From Vibrio casei (GTDB lineage: Bacteria > Pseudomonadota > Gammaproteobacteria > Enterobacterales > Vibrionaceae), in assembly GCF_002218025.2 (NCBI RefSeq), contig NZ_AP018680.1:434001-498000 (forward strand): a DNA stretch of 64,000 nucleotides, written 5' to 3'. Positions within the stretch are counted from its first letter, which is position 1, and each line of letters starts with the position of its first letter. A model generated the notes under the pieces. That model made no database searches, had not been told where the DNA came from, and saw only the letters and a program-made list of their open reading frames with translations. This document shows positions 26,457 to 36,361 of this stretch, piece after piece. A program made the translations under genes and the position numbers.

Positions 26457-26600
26457 TTCTCAGGGCGGGGTGTAATTCCCCACCGGCGGTATATAACGTA
26501 TTAAACGTTATCAGCCCGCGAGCGCTTGATTTTTGGATCAAGGTCAGCAGATCTGGTGAGATGCCAGAGCCGACAGTTATAGTCTGGATGGGAGAGGATA
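26457..26600 (+). promoter_or_regulatory. FMN riboswitch (RFN element) of ribB
   Basis: The conserved blocks of the FMN aptamer are present in order: TCAGGGCGGGGTGTAATTCC, CACCGGCGGT, AGCCCGCGAGCGC, GGTCAGCAGATCTGGTGAGA, GCCAGAGCCGACAGTTATAG, and TCTGGATGGGAGAGGAT (first block within 26459-26480, last ending about 26600). It sits 138 bases before the ribB start. FMN binding is known to repress ribB in related bacteria. Confidence 0.97.
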
Positions 26601-26737
26601 TTTTGCACTTAGCTGCTATTTCTATGTATAAAGGGCGCTAGGTGCATTTGACGTTTAATCAAAACGCAGTATCGCTGTGTCTTGAGCAAACCCCTTCTAC
26701 AATAGCCCTGATTCTGGTATCTACAGGAGCTATTACC

Positions 26738-27400
26738 ATGAATCAGAAACAACCTTCTTTACTTGCTGATTTTGGCAATCCAATTGAACGTGTTGAAGCT
26801 GCATTGCTTGCTTTACAACAAGGACAAGGTGTACTTGTGCTTGATGATGAAGATCGCGAAAATGAAGGCGATATGATTTATTCTGCCGAAACATTAACAG
26901 ATGTCCAAATGGCATTAATGATCCGCGAAGGCAGTGGCATTGTGTGTTTATGTCTAAGTGATGAGCAAGCCAATCAACTCGAACTGCCACCAATGGTCAT
27001 CGACAATAATAGCCAAAATCAAACGGCCTTTACTGTTTCCATTGAAGCAAAACAAGGTGTCACGACTGGGGTTTCAGCTGCCGACCGAGTGACGACGATT
27101 AAAACAGCTATCTTTGCCGATGCAAAACCAAGCGACCTTGCACGTCCAGGGCATGTATTTCCATTGCGCGCCCGTAAAGGTGGGGTTTTAACCCGTCGTG
27201 GGCATACCGAAGGGACTACCGATCTTATGCAGCTTGCTGGACTAAATCCAGCAGGAGTATTGTGTGAAGTGACTAACCCAGATGGTACTATGGCAAGAGC
27301 AGAAGAAATAGTAACTTTTGGTAAGGTTCATAATATGCCAGTATTAACGATTGAAGATATTGTTCAATACCGTGAATCGCTAATGAAAAAACAAGCGTAG
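26738..27400 (+). CDS. ribB: 3,4-dihydroxy-2-butanone 4-phosphate synthase
   Basis: RibB converts ribulose 5-phosphate into the four-carbon unit used to make riboflavin. The ATG at 26738 has AGGAG eight bases upstream and gives [20 protein letters not shown], matching RibB starts; an upstream in-frame start at 26642 would run into the riboswitch expression platform. It encodes 220 residues. The active-site loop [13 protein letters not shown], the [10 protein letters not shown] segment and [16 protein letters not shown] are intact. There is no fused GTP cyclohydrolase II domain (RibA). Control by the FMN riboswitch at 26457-26600 is expected. Confidence 0.97.
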   Translation: MNQKQPSLLADFGNPIERVEAALLALQQGQGVLVLDDEDRENEGDMIYSAETLTDVQMALMIREGSGIVCLCLSDEQANQLELPPMVIDNNSQNQTAFTVSIEAKQGVTTGVSAADRVTTIKTAIFADAKPSDLARPGHVFPLRARKGGVLTRRGHTEGTTDLMQLAGLNPAGVLCEVTNPDGTMARAEEIVTFGKVHNMPVLTIEDIVQYRESLMKKQA

Positions 27401-27425
27401 TGCAGTAAAAGAGACGGATAAATAT

Positions 27426-27459
27426 AAAAAGCGATGTCGGTAATGACATTGCTTTTTTA
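27426..27459 (+). terminator. terminator of ribB
   Basis: AAAAAGCGATGTC and GACATTGCTTTTTT form a stem with one G-T pair and a T tail. Confidence 0.85.
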
Positions 27460-27537
27460 TCGACTTATTTTCAGTCCAATAGGTGCAGTAAGTATGAAAA
27501 TTGACTGAGACTAAGAGAAGCTTTACTTTATTTCAAT

Positions 27538-27574
27538 AAAAAGCCTGAGAAGCAATAATGATCTCAGGCTTTTC
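27538..27574. terminator. terminator after the CAT-anticodon tRNA
   Basis: AAAGCCTGAGA and TCTCAGGCTTTT form a perfect 11-bp stem with A and T runs. It lies 7 bases beyond the tRNA 3' end on the minus strand and can work in both directions. Confidence 0.85.
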
Positions 27575-27580
27575 TGTATA

Positions 27581-27657
27581 TGGTGGCCCCACACAGACTT
27601 GAACTGTGGACCTAACGATTATGAGTCGTGCGCTCTAACCAACTGAGCTATGGGGCC
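27581..27657 (-). tRNA. tRNA with CAT anticodon, probably tRNA-Ile2
   Basis: This 77-base cloverleaf has acceptor GGCCCCA pairing with TGGGGCC, anticodon loop CTCATAA (CAT) and encoded CCA. The GGCCCC acceptor and the CGACTCATAATCG anticodon stem-loop resemble ileX-type tRNA, whose C34 becomes lysidine through TilS to read AUA, more than elongator tRNA-Met. The initiator is excluded because the acceptor is fully paired at 1-72. Amino-acid identity is inferred. Confidence 0.8.
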
Positions 27658-27763
27658 GAATTGAGGGACGATTATAGGGGAATAGAACAAAGCTGTCTAG
27701 ATGATAAGTATGCCTATTCTGTACAGTTTCTAGTCACTTAAACCAGTTTCACCTTACAAGTAC

Positions 27764-27792
27764 AAAAAAGGTGAGCTAAGCCCACCTTTTTT
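27764..27792 (-). terminator. terminator of rpoD
   Basis: AAAAAAGGTG and CACCTTTTTT form a stem 35 bases after the rpoD stop on the minus strand, with T residues on the exit side. Confidence 0.85.
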
Positions 27793-27826
27793 ACCATTTA
27801 TCTAATTTATCGCTGCCTAATTTGGA

Positions 27827-29668
27827 TTATTCATCCAAGAAGCTACGCAGGGTTTCTGAGCGGCTTGGGTGGCGAAGTTTACGTAAAGCTTTCGCTTCGA
27901 TTTGGCGGATACGTTCACGTGTTACATCGAATTGCTTTCCTACTTCTTCCAAAGTATGGTCTGTATTCATGTCGATACCGAAACGCATACGTAGCACTTT
28001 TGCTTCGCGTGGCGTTAGGCCAGCTAGTACGTCTTTAGTAGCAAACTTCAAGCTGGTTGAAGTAGCAGAATCTAAAGGCAGTTCTAGCGTGGTATCTTCA
28101 ATGAAGTCACCTAAGTGCGAATCTTCGTCATCACCGATTGGTGTTTCCATTGAGATTGGCTCTTTAGCAATTTTCAGAACTTTGCGAATCTTATCTTCCG
28201 GCATTTGCATGCGTTCAGCCAATTCTTCTGGTAGCGGTTCACGACCCATTTCTTGAAGCATCTGACGAGAGATACGATTCAATTTATTGATAGTTTCGAT
28301 CATGTGAACTGGAATACGAATGGTACGCGCTTGGTCTGCAATTGAACGAGTGATCGCCTGACGAATCCACCATGTGGCATAAGTTGAGAACTTATAACCA
28401 CGACGGTATTCGAATTTATCGACCGCTTTCATGAGGCCAATATTACCTTCTTGGATAAGATCCAAGAATTGTAAACCACGGTTTGTGTATTTCTTAGCAA
28501 TCGAGATAACCAAACGTAAGTTGGCTTCAACCATTTCTTTCTTCGCACGACGAGCTTTCGCTTCACCAATCGACATGCGGCGGCTGATGTCTTTAATGGT
28601 TTGTACATTTAAAGACGTTTCTTCTTCGATGCTCTTAAGTTTATAGATTGAGCGACGAAGATCTTCTTCACTTTGCTTAATCTTTTCTGCGTATGGTTTG
28701 CCTGAAGCTAGAATATTATCTAACCATGCGTCAGAAGATTCGTTGCCAGTAAAGGCATTAACGAAAGCTTTCTTAGGCATTTTTCCGTACTCAACCACGG
28801 TGCGAATAATCAAGCGTTCTTGAGTACGAACACGATCCATTGAGTTTTTCAAACCATTGACTAAGTAATCAAACTGTTTTGGGATCAGGCGGAATTGACG
28901 GAAAACATCAAGAAATTCTTGTTTGCTCGCGGCAATCGCTTTACTTTCACGGCCATGTTCATTGATGGCTAGTTGAAGGTTCTGATACGTATTACGTAAT
29001 TCAGTGAAGCGCTCTAAAGCAAGCTCTGGATCGATGCCAACATCTTCTTCTTCGTCATCGTCTGAATCATCGTCTGAATCATCATCATCGTCCAGCTCAT
29101 CATCACTGACGGCAAGCTCTGAACCAACGTGAGTTGCTGTTGGTGCGGCATTACCATCATCATCAGGATCAACAAAGCCTGAAATGATATCAGTAAGACG
29201 TAACTCTTCAGCTTGAACTTTATCAAATTGCTCAAGGATGTATGAAATAGTACCTGGGTATTCGGCAACTGAACATTGAACTTGATTGATGCCATCTTCA
29301 ATGCGTTTTGCAATGTCGATTTCACCTTCACGGGTCAATAGTTCAACCGTACCCATTTCACGCATGTACATGCGAACAGGGTCAGTCGTTCGGCCAATTT
29401 CACTTTCAACGCTTGAAAGTGCTGCAGCTGCGGCTTCGGCAGCATCTTCATCGGCTACGGCTTCATTCAACATAAGATCGTCCGCATCAGGTGCGGTTTC
29501 AACGACTTGGATACCCATGTCATTGATCATTTGAATGATGTCTTCTACCTGCTCTGAATCTACGATTTCTTCAGGTAGGTGGTCATTTACTTCGGCGTAG
29601 GTCAGATAGCCCTGTTCCTTACCTTTTGCGACAAGTAACTTTAGCTGTGACTGCGGATTTTGATCCAT
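27827..29668 (-). CDS. rpoD: RNA polymerase primary sigma factor RpoD (sigma70)
   Basis: This is the housekeeping sigma factor, 613 residues, the normal length. The N-terminal region 1.1 starts [20 protein letters not shown]. After region 1.2 ([23 protein letters not shown], seen around 93-115) comes the non-conserved region with a long Asp/Glu run near residues 190-215. Region 2 contains [19 protein letters not shown] and [10 protein letters not shown], which bind and melt the -10 element. Region 4 ends with the helix-turn-helix [19 protein letters not shown] that binds -35. It is the last gene of the rpsU-yqeY-dnaG-rpoD block on the minus strand. Confidence 0.99.
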   Translation of the reverse strand: MDQNPQSQLKLLVAKGKEQGYLTYAEVNDHLPEEIVDSEQVEDIIQMINDMGIQVVETAPDADDLMLNEAVADEDAAEAAAAALSSVESEIGRTTDPVRMYMREMGTVELLTREGEIDIAKRIEDGINQVQCSVAEYPGTISYILEQFDKVQAEELRLTDIISGFVDPDDDGNAAPTATHVGSELAVSDDELDDDDDSDDDSDDDEEEDVGIDPELALERFTELRNTYQNLQLAINEHGRESKAIAASKQEFLDVFRQFRLIPKQFDYLVNGLKNSMDRVRTQERLIIRTVVEYGKMPKKAFVNAFTGNESSDAWLDNILASGKPYAEKIKQSEEDLRRSIYKLKSIEEETSLNVQTIKDISRRMSIGEAKARRAKKEMVEANLRLVISIAKKYTNRGLQFLDLIQEGNIGLMKAVDKFEYRRGYKFSTYATWWIRQAITRSIADQARTIRIPVHMIETINKLNRISRQMLQEMGREPLPEELAERMQMPEDKIRKVLKIAKEPISMETPIGDDEDSHLGDFIEDTTLELPLDSATSTSLKFATKDVLAGLTPREAKVLRMRFGIDMNTDHTLEEVGKQFDVTRERIRQIEAKALRKLRHPSRSETLRSFLDE

Positions 29669-29785
29669 CGACGATATCCAACTTGAGGTCTGAGTGAAGA
29701 ATATTAGTATGCGAAATGCAAACCGCCAATTATAACAAATTTAATTATTGCTGACCAGTTGGGTATTAGCCGTTGGTCGTAGCAT

Positions 29786-31549
29786 CTATTTAGGACGTTG
29801 AAGAGTTAAATCATTCAACTCCTTTTTCTCCTCGACTGATAAGCCGGAGCTTCTTTGCTTTGCTTGCAATACTTCAATTTGTTTATTAATACACTGAGTA
29901 AATATGTTATCCAATGTATCTAAAAAAACGTCTTGTTCATTATCATCATTGAGGGGAATATCCCAACTTAATAGTCTTGATAATAATGCTTCCATTTTTG
30001 TTTCTCGCCAGTTTTCCATCAGCTGACCGGACTTGATATGGGGGTTTTCTCGACAAATATCAAGTACGTTTAATAATAAACTTAATCCCGGTAAGTCTAT
30101 ATGACTAATACTGGTTAAATCAGGTACTAATTCAGCATAGCTGGGTTTTTGTAAAAGTAACGCTATAACGACACGCATAGGTGTACGCTTTATTTTTTTG
30201 TGTGGTTGAGGTGACGATGCTGCTTGAGCTTCTTTACTTATTAATTGTTGCAATTGTCTTTCATCTAGAAGGCCCAACTTTTTACCAAGTAAATCACGTA
30301 AGTATAGGCGTAATGTCCCTCCCGGTACTTTTTCTATTAGCGGTACAACCAAAGCGGTGAGCTTTGCTTTACCTTCATTACTGCTGGTATCGACTTGTTG
30401 CATCAATGTGTTAAATAAAAACTCAGACAATGATGTTGCTTTATGAACTTGTTGTTCAAACTGATCTTTACCATATTCTCGAATATAAGAATCTGGATCT
30501 TCACCATCGGGCAAGAACATAAACTTTAGCTGGCGGCCATCATTTAAATAAGGAAGAGCATTCTCCATTGCTCGCCATGCTGCTTCACGACCGGCCCTGT
30601 CTCCATCGTAACAGCAGACAATGGTACCAGTTTGACGAAACAACATTTGCATGTGATCGCCAGTGGTTGATGTGCCTAGGGCTGCAACTGCATAATCGAC
30701 ACCATATTGTGCTAGCGCAACCACGTCCATGTAGCCTTCAACGACTAAAATTTGCTGTGGTTCTTTATGTATTTGCAATACGTCATACAAACCATAAAGT
30801 TCTTTGCCTTTATGAAACACTGGCGTTTCTGGTGAATTTAAATATTTAGGTTTTTCATCCCCTAAGACTCTCCCACCAAAGCCAATAACTCGGCCACGTC
30901 GATCACGAATGGGGAACATAATACGACCACGAAAACGGTCATAACGGTTTCCTTTATCATTTTCAATTAACATGCCGCCTTCGACCAGCATATCTTGTAC
31001 GGCTTTTTGTTGGCCGAAATTTTTACGAACGCTATCCCAGTCATCAGAAACATAACCGATACCAAATTTTTGCACTATCTCACCGGATAATCCTCGGTTT
31101 TTGAGATATTCAATTGCCATTTTATTGGTGGACACTTTTAATTGAGACCGATAAAACTGGCTGATACTGCCCAATAAATCGTATAAATTACGTTTTGTTT
31201 CAGTGCTGACTTTTTGTATGGAATCTTTGAAATTGCCACCACTGCGTTGCTCTCTAGGGACTTCTAAACCTTGTAAGTGTGCCAGCTCTTCTATTGCTTC
31301 TACGAATTCAAGACGTTCGTATTCCATCATGAAATCGATGGCATTACCGTGAACACCACAACCAAAACAGTGGTAGGTTTGACGATCGGGGCTGACGATA
31401 AAAGAAGGGGACTTTTCATTATGAAATGGACAACATGCGCCGTAGTTTTTACCTTGCTTCTTGAGCTTTACTCTAGGATCAACCAGATCGACGATGTCGA
31501 CTCTAGCGAGAAGGTCATCAATAAAACTACGTGGGATGTGTCCTGCCAT
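29786..31549 (-). CDS. dnaG: DNA primase
   Basis: DnaG makes RNA primers for replication. It has 587 residues. The zinc-binding domain has the CHC2 pattern C40, H43, C61, C64. The RNA polymerase core follows with KPKYLNSPETPVFHKGKELYG-type family segments (around 250-270), the Toprim motif VVEGYMDVVAL and the metal-binding DGDRAGREA. A C-terminal DnaB-helicase-binding domain closes the protein. It lies 117 bases upstream of rpoD on the same strand, the conserved macromolecular synthesis operon order. A terminator-like hairpin separates it from yqeY. Confidence 0.98.
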   Translation of the reverse strand: MAGHIPRSFIDDLLARVDIVDLVDPRVKLKKQGKNYGACCPFHNEKSPSFIVSPDRQTYHCFGCGVHGNAIDFMMEYERLEFVEAIEELAHLQGLEVPREQRSGGNFKDSIQKVSTETKRNLYDLLGSISQFYRSQLKVSTNKMAIEYLKNRGLSGEIVQKFGIGYVSDDWDSVRKNFGQQKAVQDMLVEGGMLIENDKGNRYDRFRGRIMFPIRDRRGRVIGFGGRVLGDEKPKYLNSPETPVFHKGKELYGLYDVLQIHKEPQQILVVEGYMDVVALAQYGVDYAVAALGTSTTGDHMQMLFRQTGTIVCCYDGDRAGREAAWRAMENALPYLNDGRQLKFMFLPDGEDPDSYIREYGKDQFEQQVHKATSLSEFLFNTLMQQVDTSSNEGKAKLTALVVPLIEKVPGGTLRLYLRDLLGKKLGLLDERQLQQLISKEAQAASSPQPHKKIKRTPMRVVIALLLQKPSYAELVPDLTSISHIDLPGLSLLLNVLDICRENPHIKSGQLMENWRETKMEALLSRLLSWDIPLNDDNEQDVFLDTLDNIFTQCINKQIEVLQAKQRSSGLSVEEKKELNDLTLQRPK

Positions 31550-31650
31550 AAAGAATAGAATCCAATTTCGTGTTTAGAGCGCGTTTTACTTACCGAGCTT
31601 AGATAGGATTTATCAAGTTACAAGTTTTTCATTCTCGTATTTATAAATAC

Positions 31651-31693
31651 AAACAAGCCGTGCGACTTCAAAGAAGTGCACGGCTTGTTTTAA
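31651..31693 (-). terminator. hairpin terminator between yqeY and dnaG
   Basis: AAACAAGCCGTGC and GCACGGCTTGTTT form a strong 13-bp stem flanked by A/T runs, 13 bases after the yqeY stop. In this operon such a structure lowers expression of dnaG relative to rpsU. Confidence 0.88.
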
Positions 31694-31706
31694 TTTAAGC
31701 TGGGAT

Positions 31707-32150
31707 TTAAGCGAGTTTAGAGCGAACTAAACCACTTACTTTACCCATGTCTGCACGTCCTTGAAGTAGAGGTTTTAATACCCCCATTACGTTACCCATG
31801 TCTTGCATGCCAGCTGCACCAGAATCAGAAATTGCTTTATCAATTAAAGCGCTCACTTCTTCTTCGCTCAGTGGTTGAGGCATAAATTCCTCAAGTACAA
31901 CGATTTCAGCTTTTTCAGCGTCAGCAAGATCTTGACGATTTGCTGCTTCATATTGCGTAACAGAGTCGCGACGTTGTTTAACCATTTTAGTCAGCACAGC
32001 AAGGATATCATCATCAGAAAGCGTAATTCTTTCGTCAACTTCACGTTGCTTAATGGCTGAAAGAGCTAAACGAATAGTGCCAAGGCGTAATTTATCTTTG
32101 GCTTTCATCGCTAATTTTTGCTCTTCTTTGAGTTGTTCAATCAGAGCCAT
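31707..32150 (-). CDS. yqeY: GatB/YqeY domain-containing protein
   Basis: This 147-residue soluble protein starts MALIEQLKEEQKLAMKAKDKLRLGTIRLALSAIKQ (family N-terminus, residues 1-35), has the all-helical first domain and the second domain with GAAGMQDMGNVMGVLKPLLQGRADMG (114-139), the YqeY part shared with the tail of GatB. The related tail in GatB contacts tRNA; whether YqeY alone binds tRNA is not settled. It sits between rpsU (27 bases upstream) and dnaG, a common Vibrio arrangement. Confidence 0.93.
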   Translation of the reverse strand: MALIEQLKEEQKLAMKAKDKLRLGTIRLALSAIKQREVDERITLSDDDILAVLTKMVKQRRDSVTQYEAANRQDLADAEKAEIVVLEEFMPQPLSEEEVSALIDKAISDSGAAGMQDMGNVMGVLKPLLQGRADMGKVSGLVRSKLA

Positions 32151-32177
32151 AACTCAGTCCTTAATGGGATTAAGTTA

Positions 32178-32393
32178 TTAGTACAAGCGAACGCGACGAG
32201 CGTTTTCGCGAGCTAGCTTCTTAGCATGACGCTTTTGAGCTGCTGCTTTAGCGCGTTTACGTACAGTTGTTGGTTTTTCGTAATGCTCACGACGACGCAC
32301 TTCAGAAAGAACACCTGCTTTTTCGCAAGAGCGCTTGAAACGACGTAATGCTACGTCAAACGGTTCGTTATCACGTACTTTAACTACTGGCAT
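32178..32393 (-). CDS. rpsU: 30S ribosomal protein S21
   Basis: This is a 71-residue, very basic protein starting [20 protein letters not shown] and ending [10 protein letters not shown], identical in layout to S21, which sits near the 3' end of 16S rRNA and helps initiation. It heads the minus-strand operon with yqeY, dnaG and rpoD. It diverges from tsaD, and their promoters share the 232-base gap. Confidence 0.99.
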   Translation of the reverse strand: MPVVKVRDNEPFDVALRRFKRSCEKAGVLSEVRRREHYEKPTTVRKRAKAAAQKRHAKKLARENARRVRLY

Positions 32394-32600
32394 ATGCCTT
32401 TCACCTCAGGGGTTATTCATTAATGCTGATTTTTAAATCGCCTCTAAAAAAGTTAGAGTGGATATTAATCAGCTAGATCAAAAATGGTGCGGAATTTTAA
32501 TCCGATCAATACCCATTTGTAAAGCATTATCAAGGTAAGATCTGGTTAAATTTTTTCCGAGGCGGTAAGATTACGCTCAATTAAATAAAAATCAACTAAT

Positions 32601-32615
32601 CGACAGATTCTGTCG
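32601..32615 (+). promoter_or_regulatory. short perfect hairpin just before the tsaD start
   Basis: CGACAGA-T-TCTGTCG is a 7-bp perfect inverted repeat ending 10 bases before the tsaD ATG, adjoining the weak ribosome site GTGAGA. As DNA it could be a protein site; as RNA the loop is too small to fold as written. Confidence 0.4.
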
Positions 32616-32625
32616 TGAGAATATT

Positions 32626-33645
32626 ATGCGCATTTTAGGTATTGAAACTTCTTGTGATGAGACAGGTATTGCTATTTTCGATGAAGAAAAAGGCTTGTTG
32701 TCTCATCAATTATACAGCCAAGTTAAGTTACATGCAGATTACGGTGGTGTTGTGCCTGAACTGGCTTCTCGTGATCACGTAAAAAAAACCATTCCTTTGA
32801 TTAAAGCGGCTTTAGCTGAAGCGGGTTTAACCTCGAAAGACATCGATGGAGTAGCGTATACCGCTGGCCCAGGTTTAGTGGGGGCGTTATTGGTTGGTGC
32901 TACGATTGGCCGTAGTTTAGCTTATGCTTGGGGTGTGCCAGCTGTACCGGTTCATCATATGGAAGGGCATTTATTAGCACCGATGTTAGAAGATAACCCA
33001 CCTCCATTTCCATTTGTGGCATTACTTGTGTCTGGCGGACATACCATGATGGTGGAAGTGAAAGCGATTGGAGAATATAAAATTTTAGGCGAGTCGATTG
33101 ATGATGCAGCTGGCGAAGCATTCGATAAAACGGCTAAATTAATGGGATTAGATTACCCAGGGGGGCCTCTGTTATCCCGTTTAGCAGAAAAAGGTACTAA
33201 GGGGCGCTTTAAGTTCCCTCGTCCAATGACAGACCGCCCAGGATTAGATTTTAGCTTTTCAGGTTTAAAAACTTTTGCGGCGAATACGATTCGAGATAAT
33301 GACAATGACGATCAAACTCGAGCAGATATCGCTTATGCATTTCAAGAGGCGGTATGTGATACTTTAGCCATTAAATGCCGTCGAGCATTAGAGCAAACAG
33401 GGCTAAAGCGTATCGTGATTGCTGGTGGAGTCAGTGCTAACAAGCAGCTGCGTTTATCATTAGAGGCATTGGCACAGAAAGTTGGCGGCGCTGTGTACTA
33501 CCCGCGCACAGAGTTTTGTACCGATAATGGTGCAATGATTGCATATGCTGGCATGCAGCGTTTACGAAACGGTGAGATGACGGATCTTTCTGTACAAGCG
33601 CAACCGCGTTGGCCCATAGATCAACTTGAGCCGATCACTGACTAA
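32626..33645 (+). CDS. tsaD: tRNA N6-adenosine threonylcarbamoyltransferase
   Basis: TsaD, with TsaB and TsaE, transfers threonylcarbamoyl to A37 of tRNAs reading ANN codons. It has 339 residues. The ASKHA-fold markers are present: [14 protein letters not shown] at the start, [11 protein letters not shown], metal ligands H111 and H115 in [17 protein letters not shown] and [10 protein letters not shown]. It is transcribed divergently from rpsU, as in many Gammaproteobacteria. Confidence 0.98.
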   Translation: MRILGIETSCDETGIAIFDEEKGLLSHQLYSQVKLHADYGGVVPELASRDHVKKTIPLIKAALAEAGLTSKDIDGVAYTAGPGLVGALLVGATIGRSLAYAWGVPAVPVHHMEGHLLAPMLEDNPPPFPFVALLVSGGHTMMVEVKAIGEYKILGESIDDAAGEAFDKTAKLMGLDYPGGPLLSRLAEKGTKGRFKFPRPMTDRPGLDFSFSGLKTFAANTIRDNDNDDQTRADIAYAFQEAVCDTLAIKCRRALEQTGLKRIVIAGGVSANKQLRLSLEALAQKVGGAVYYPRTEFCTDNGAMIAYAGMQRLRNGEMTDLSVQAQPRWPIDQLEPITD

Positions 33646-33675
33646 GCTATGTTAGTGTAAGCCGATGCAGATATA

Positions 33676-33708
33676 AAACGGTAACCTTAACTGATTGCCG
33701 TTTTTTTG
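33676..33708. terminator. terminator between tsaD and plsY
   Basis: AAAACGGTAA and TTGCCGTTTTTTT arms with one mismatch form a hairpin between the two converging genes, T-tailed for tsaD. Confidence 0.7.
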
Positions 33709-33725
33709 TATGAAAAAGATAGCGT

Positions 33726-34337
33726 TTATTTCGAATTAGATTGAGAGGCTTTTTTTGATTTTATTTTGGGTTCATTGCCTTCAATAAGTCGTTTGATGTT
33801 GGAATAATGACGGAAAATAATCAAGCAAGATAACATTGCAACTGGGATGGTGTATTGGGGCTTGATCATCCATGTATAAAATGGCGCAAGCAGTGAAGTG
33901 ACAACCGCTGCAAGAGAAGAATAGCGACTCAATAAAAAGGTAACAAGCCAAGTCATCATGACCATGCCCGTTAGATCGAAGCCTATTGGTGCCATGGTTC
34001 CGACTGCCGTTGCGACACCTTTTCCACCTTTAAAATGGAAAAAAATAGGATAAATATGCCCAAGGCATGCCGCCACACCAATGAAACCAAGCATTAATGG
34101 TGTAATACCAAAGAAATAGCTAAGCCAAACGGGGATCATTCCTTTCAGGATGTCACACAATAAAACCGCAATAGCAGCCCCTTTCCCACCGACTCTTAAA
34201 ACATTAGTCGCCCCTGGGTTTTTAGAACCTTGCAACCTAGGGTCTGGTAGTCGGCAAACTCGGCAGATCAGCACTGCACTCGAAATCGATCCGAGTAAAT
34301 AGGCAAAAATGATCATTACGAGTACCAAAATGCTCAT
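33726..34337 (-). CDS. plsY: acyl-phosphate:glycerol-3-phosphate acyltransferase
   Basis: PlsY makes lysophosphatidate from acyl-phosphate and glycerol-3-phosphate at the inner membrane. It has 203 residues with about five membrane segments. The three PlsY motifs are seen: GSISSAVL at 16-23, the glycine-rich [19 protein letters not shown] loop, and [21 protein letters not shown] lies just before the ATG. It faces tsaD and diverges from folB. The C-terminus is a basic tail ([13 protein letters not shown]). Confidence 0.97.
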   Translation of the reverse strand: MSILVLVMIIFAYLLGSISSAVLICRVCRLPDPRLQGSKNPGATNVLRVGGKGAAIAVLLCDILKGMIPVWLSYFFGITPLMLGFIGVAACLGHIYPIFFHFKGGKGVATAVGTMAPIGFDLTGMVMMTWLVTFLLSRYSSLAAVVTSLLAPFYTWMIKPQYTIPVAMLSCLIIFRHYSNIKRLIEGNEPKIKSKKASQSNSK

Positions 34338-34538
34338 GGTCTTCCTTGGTGGTAGTGTGTTACTTAGCTATATAGTATATTTCGAGCATATTACGTGTTT
34401 TTCTTCGACTTGGGTATCCGATGAGTCGTAATCTAAGAAATTAATCAGCACTTAACTTTTATCACTGATCTGTCGCGCACCTTTCGTCCATTAGGATGAG
34501 ATGAGAAACGATTCATAAGGAATTATTAAGGAAGTAAC

Positions 34539-34898
34539 ATGGTATTGGACAAGGTATTTATTGAACAATTAGAAGTGATCACCACGATTGGTGCTTATGA
34601 TTGGGAGCAGGGTATTAAGCAGAAATTAGTGCTGAATATTGAAATGGCTCATGATAACCGCCCTGCGGCAAAAAGTGATGATGTCAACGATGCGCTGGAT
34701 TATGCTCAAGTGAGTCAAGCCATATTATCTCATATTGAAAATGGTCACTTTCAATTGGTTGAACGTGTTGCCGAAGAAGTAGCCGAGCTTGTCATGCAAA
34801 CTTTTTCAGTGCCTTGGGTGAAAATTCATTTGATTAAGCCAGGTGCTGTACCTCAAGCTAAAGGGGTCGGAGTGATTATTGAACGAGGTCAAATGTGA
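34539..34898 (+). CDS. folB: dihydroneopterin aldolase
   Basis: FolB cleaves 7,8-dihydroneopterin to 6-hydroxymethyl-dihydropterin and glycolaldehyde in folate synthesis. It has 119 residues, starting MVLDKVFIEQLEVITTIGAYDWE, with the conserved E22-type residue in GAYDWE, the DALDYAQVS segment, and the catalytic KxxKPGA-like LIKPGAVPQAKGVGV. It overlaps folK by four bases (GTGA), the next enzyme of the same pathway. Confidence 0.96.
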   Translation: MVLDKVFIEQLEVITTIGAYDWEQGIKQKLVLNIEMAHDNRPAAKSDDVNDALDYAQVSQAILSHIENGHFQLVERVAEEVAELVMQTFSVPWVKIHLIKPGAVPQAKGVGVIIERGQM

Positions 34899-35392
34899 CT
34901 TTAGCGTACATAGGTGTAGGCAGTAATCTTGAGCGAGAAAAACATATTCAGGCAGCGTATCAAGAGCTGCATAAAATAGGCTCAGTACGAGCTTCTTGTG
35001 TTTATGAGTGTCAACCCATTGGGTTTGATAGCCACGCCTTTTATAATATGGTCTTCGAGTTAGTGACTGAGCTCTCTTTGGTGGAATTACAGCGACGATT
35101 AAAAGAGATTGAGTTGAGATGGGGAAGAGCAGCTAATGCTCAGAAATTTCAAGACCGCACATTAGATTTAGATATTTTGTTATTTGGTGATGCGGTTTCT
35201 TCCTCAGACCCGATAGTGCCTCGACATGATATTTTTACGTATGAATTTGTTGCAAAACCTTTATTGGAATTGTGCCCTGATTATATTATTCCCAGTGATG
35301 GACGCAGTATTCGGCAAGTTTGGCAATCTCTAGAATCTAAAGGCACTTTAACGCTGGTGGCGTTTACTTTTAATACCAAGAACCATGATTAA
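34895..35392 (+). CDS. folK: 2-amino-4-hydroxy-6-hydroxymethyldihydropteridine pyrophosphokinase
   Basis: HPPK transfers pyrophosphate from ATP to the FolB product. It has 165 residues and starts with GTG inside the folB stop (GTGA), so it is translationally coupled. Motifs include YIGVGSNLEREKHI (5-18), YNMVFELVTELSL, RWGRAANAQKFQDRTLDLDI (metal-binding DLDID-type site) and VPRHDIFTYEFVAKPLLEL near the C-terminal third. Slight divergence from E. coli, but all active-site segments are present. Confidence 0.95.
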   Translation: MTLAYIGVGSNLEREKHIQAAYQELHKIGSVRASCVYECQPIGFDSHAFYNMVFELVTELSLVELQRRLKEIELRWGRAANAQKFQDRTLDLDILLFGDAVSSSDPIVPRHDIFTYEFVAKPLLELCPDYIIPSDGRSIRQVWQSLESKGTLTLVAFTFNTKNHD

Positions 35393-35464
35393 GGTAAGGC
35401 CTTTTGATAAGCGCCTTACCTGAAGTATCGTGATTGATTTGATATTATTGACGGTGAGTAAAGA

Positions 35465-36235
35465 TTAACCCCACGCCATCACGAGTAACAGTAAGCCAAA
35501 GATAATTCTATAAATACCAAAGCTAACAAAAGTGAATTTTGCTAAGAAGCTGATAAACCATTTAATCACAAAATACGCAACGATAAAGGCGGTGACAAAA
35601 CCAACGGCAAGGTTAAGGAAATCGGCACTGGTAAAATCTTGATAGTGCTTTAATAAGTCATAACCTGATGCAGCCATTAATACAGGTAATCCCAATAAGA
35701 ATGAAAATTCAGCACAGGTTTTACGATTTAAACCCACCAACATAGCTCCAATGATCGTAGCACCTGCTCGGCTTGTACCGGGTACCAGTGCAAATATTTG
35801 AGCAAAGCCAATCCATAATGCTTGCTTCATTGAAACGTCATTCACATCGGTCGTGGGGCAGGTTTCCTCTTTATAAAACCGTTCGACTGCAATGAAGATA
35901 ATACCGCCAACAATAAACATGATGCCTACAATCGTGACACTGAATAAGGCCTTCACAATATCACTCATTAAGAAACCAATAATGCCGATAGGCAAAAATG
36001 CTACGGCAACTTTGACCCAAAGCGAAAAATATTTAGGATGAAATTTTTCTTTATAATTAGCGATCACCGCTAAGATTGCTGCGACTTGAATGATCACTTC
36101 AAATGCTTGGTTGGTATCGGTATCCGCTATTCCTAGCCAATTACCCGCGATAATCATGTGCCCGGTAGATGAAATTGGAAGAAATTCAGTAATCCCTTCA
36201 ATTATTCCCAAAATGATGGCATCGAAAATGGTCAT
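35465..36235 (-). CDS. uppP: undecaprenyl-diphosphate phosphatase
   Basis: UppP (BacA) recycles the lipid carrier of peptidoglycan synthesis and gives bacitracin tolerance. It has 256 residues, slightly shorter than the E. coli protein (273). Catalytic regions are intact: [16 protein letters not shown] at 14-29 and [15 protein letters not shown] around 150-165. About eight membrane segments are visible. The gene is alone on the minus strand between folK and cca. Confidence 0.97.
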   Translation of the reverse strand: MTIFDAIILGIIEGITEFLPISSTGHMIIAGNWLGIADTDTNQAFEVIIQVAAILAVIANYKEKFHPKYFSLWVKVAVAFLPIGIIGFLMSDIVKALFSVTIVGIMFIVGGIIFIAVERFYKEETCPTTDVNDVSMKQALWIGFAQIFALVPGTSRAGATIIGAMLVGLNRKTCAEFSFLLGLPVLMAASGYDLLKHYQDFTSADFLNLAVGFVTAFIVAYFVIKWFISFLAKFTFVSFGIYRIIFGLLLLVMAWG

Positions 36236-36361
36236 TGCAAATGGTTTTCCTATCGTTAAGTTTCCGATATTTTAACAATATCAGAGGTGTGACTCGGTAA
36301 ATTGATGGTTAAAATCGCCATGTATCATGCCTGCATAAATAGGTTTATCAATATTTAACCG

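Noticed and set aside
27827-28256. 144-codon frame opposite the end of rpoD, and similar antisense frames in other core genes
   Set aside because: These are codon-bias shadows of highly conserved genes on the other strand, with no ribosome sites.
29030-29100. Repetitive GATGAT-type tract in rpoD
   Set aside because: It encodes the normal acidic Asp/Glu run of the sigma70 non-conserved region; not a separate repeat element.
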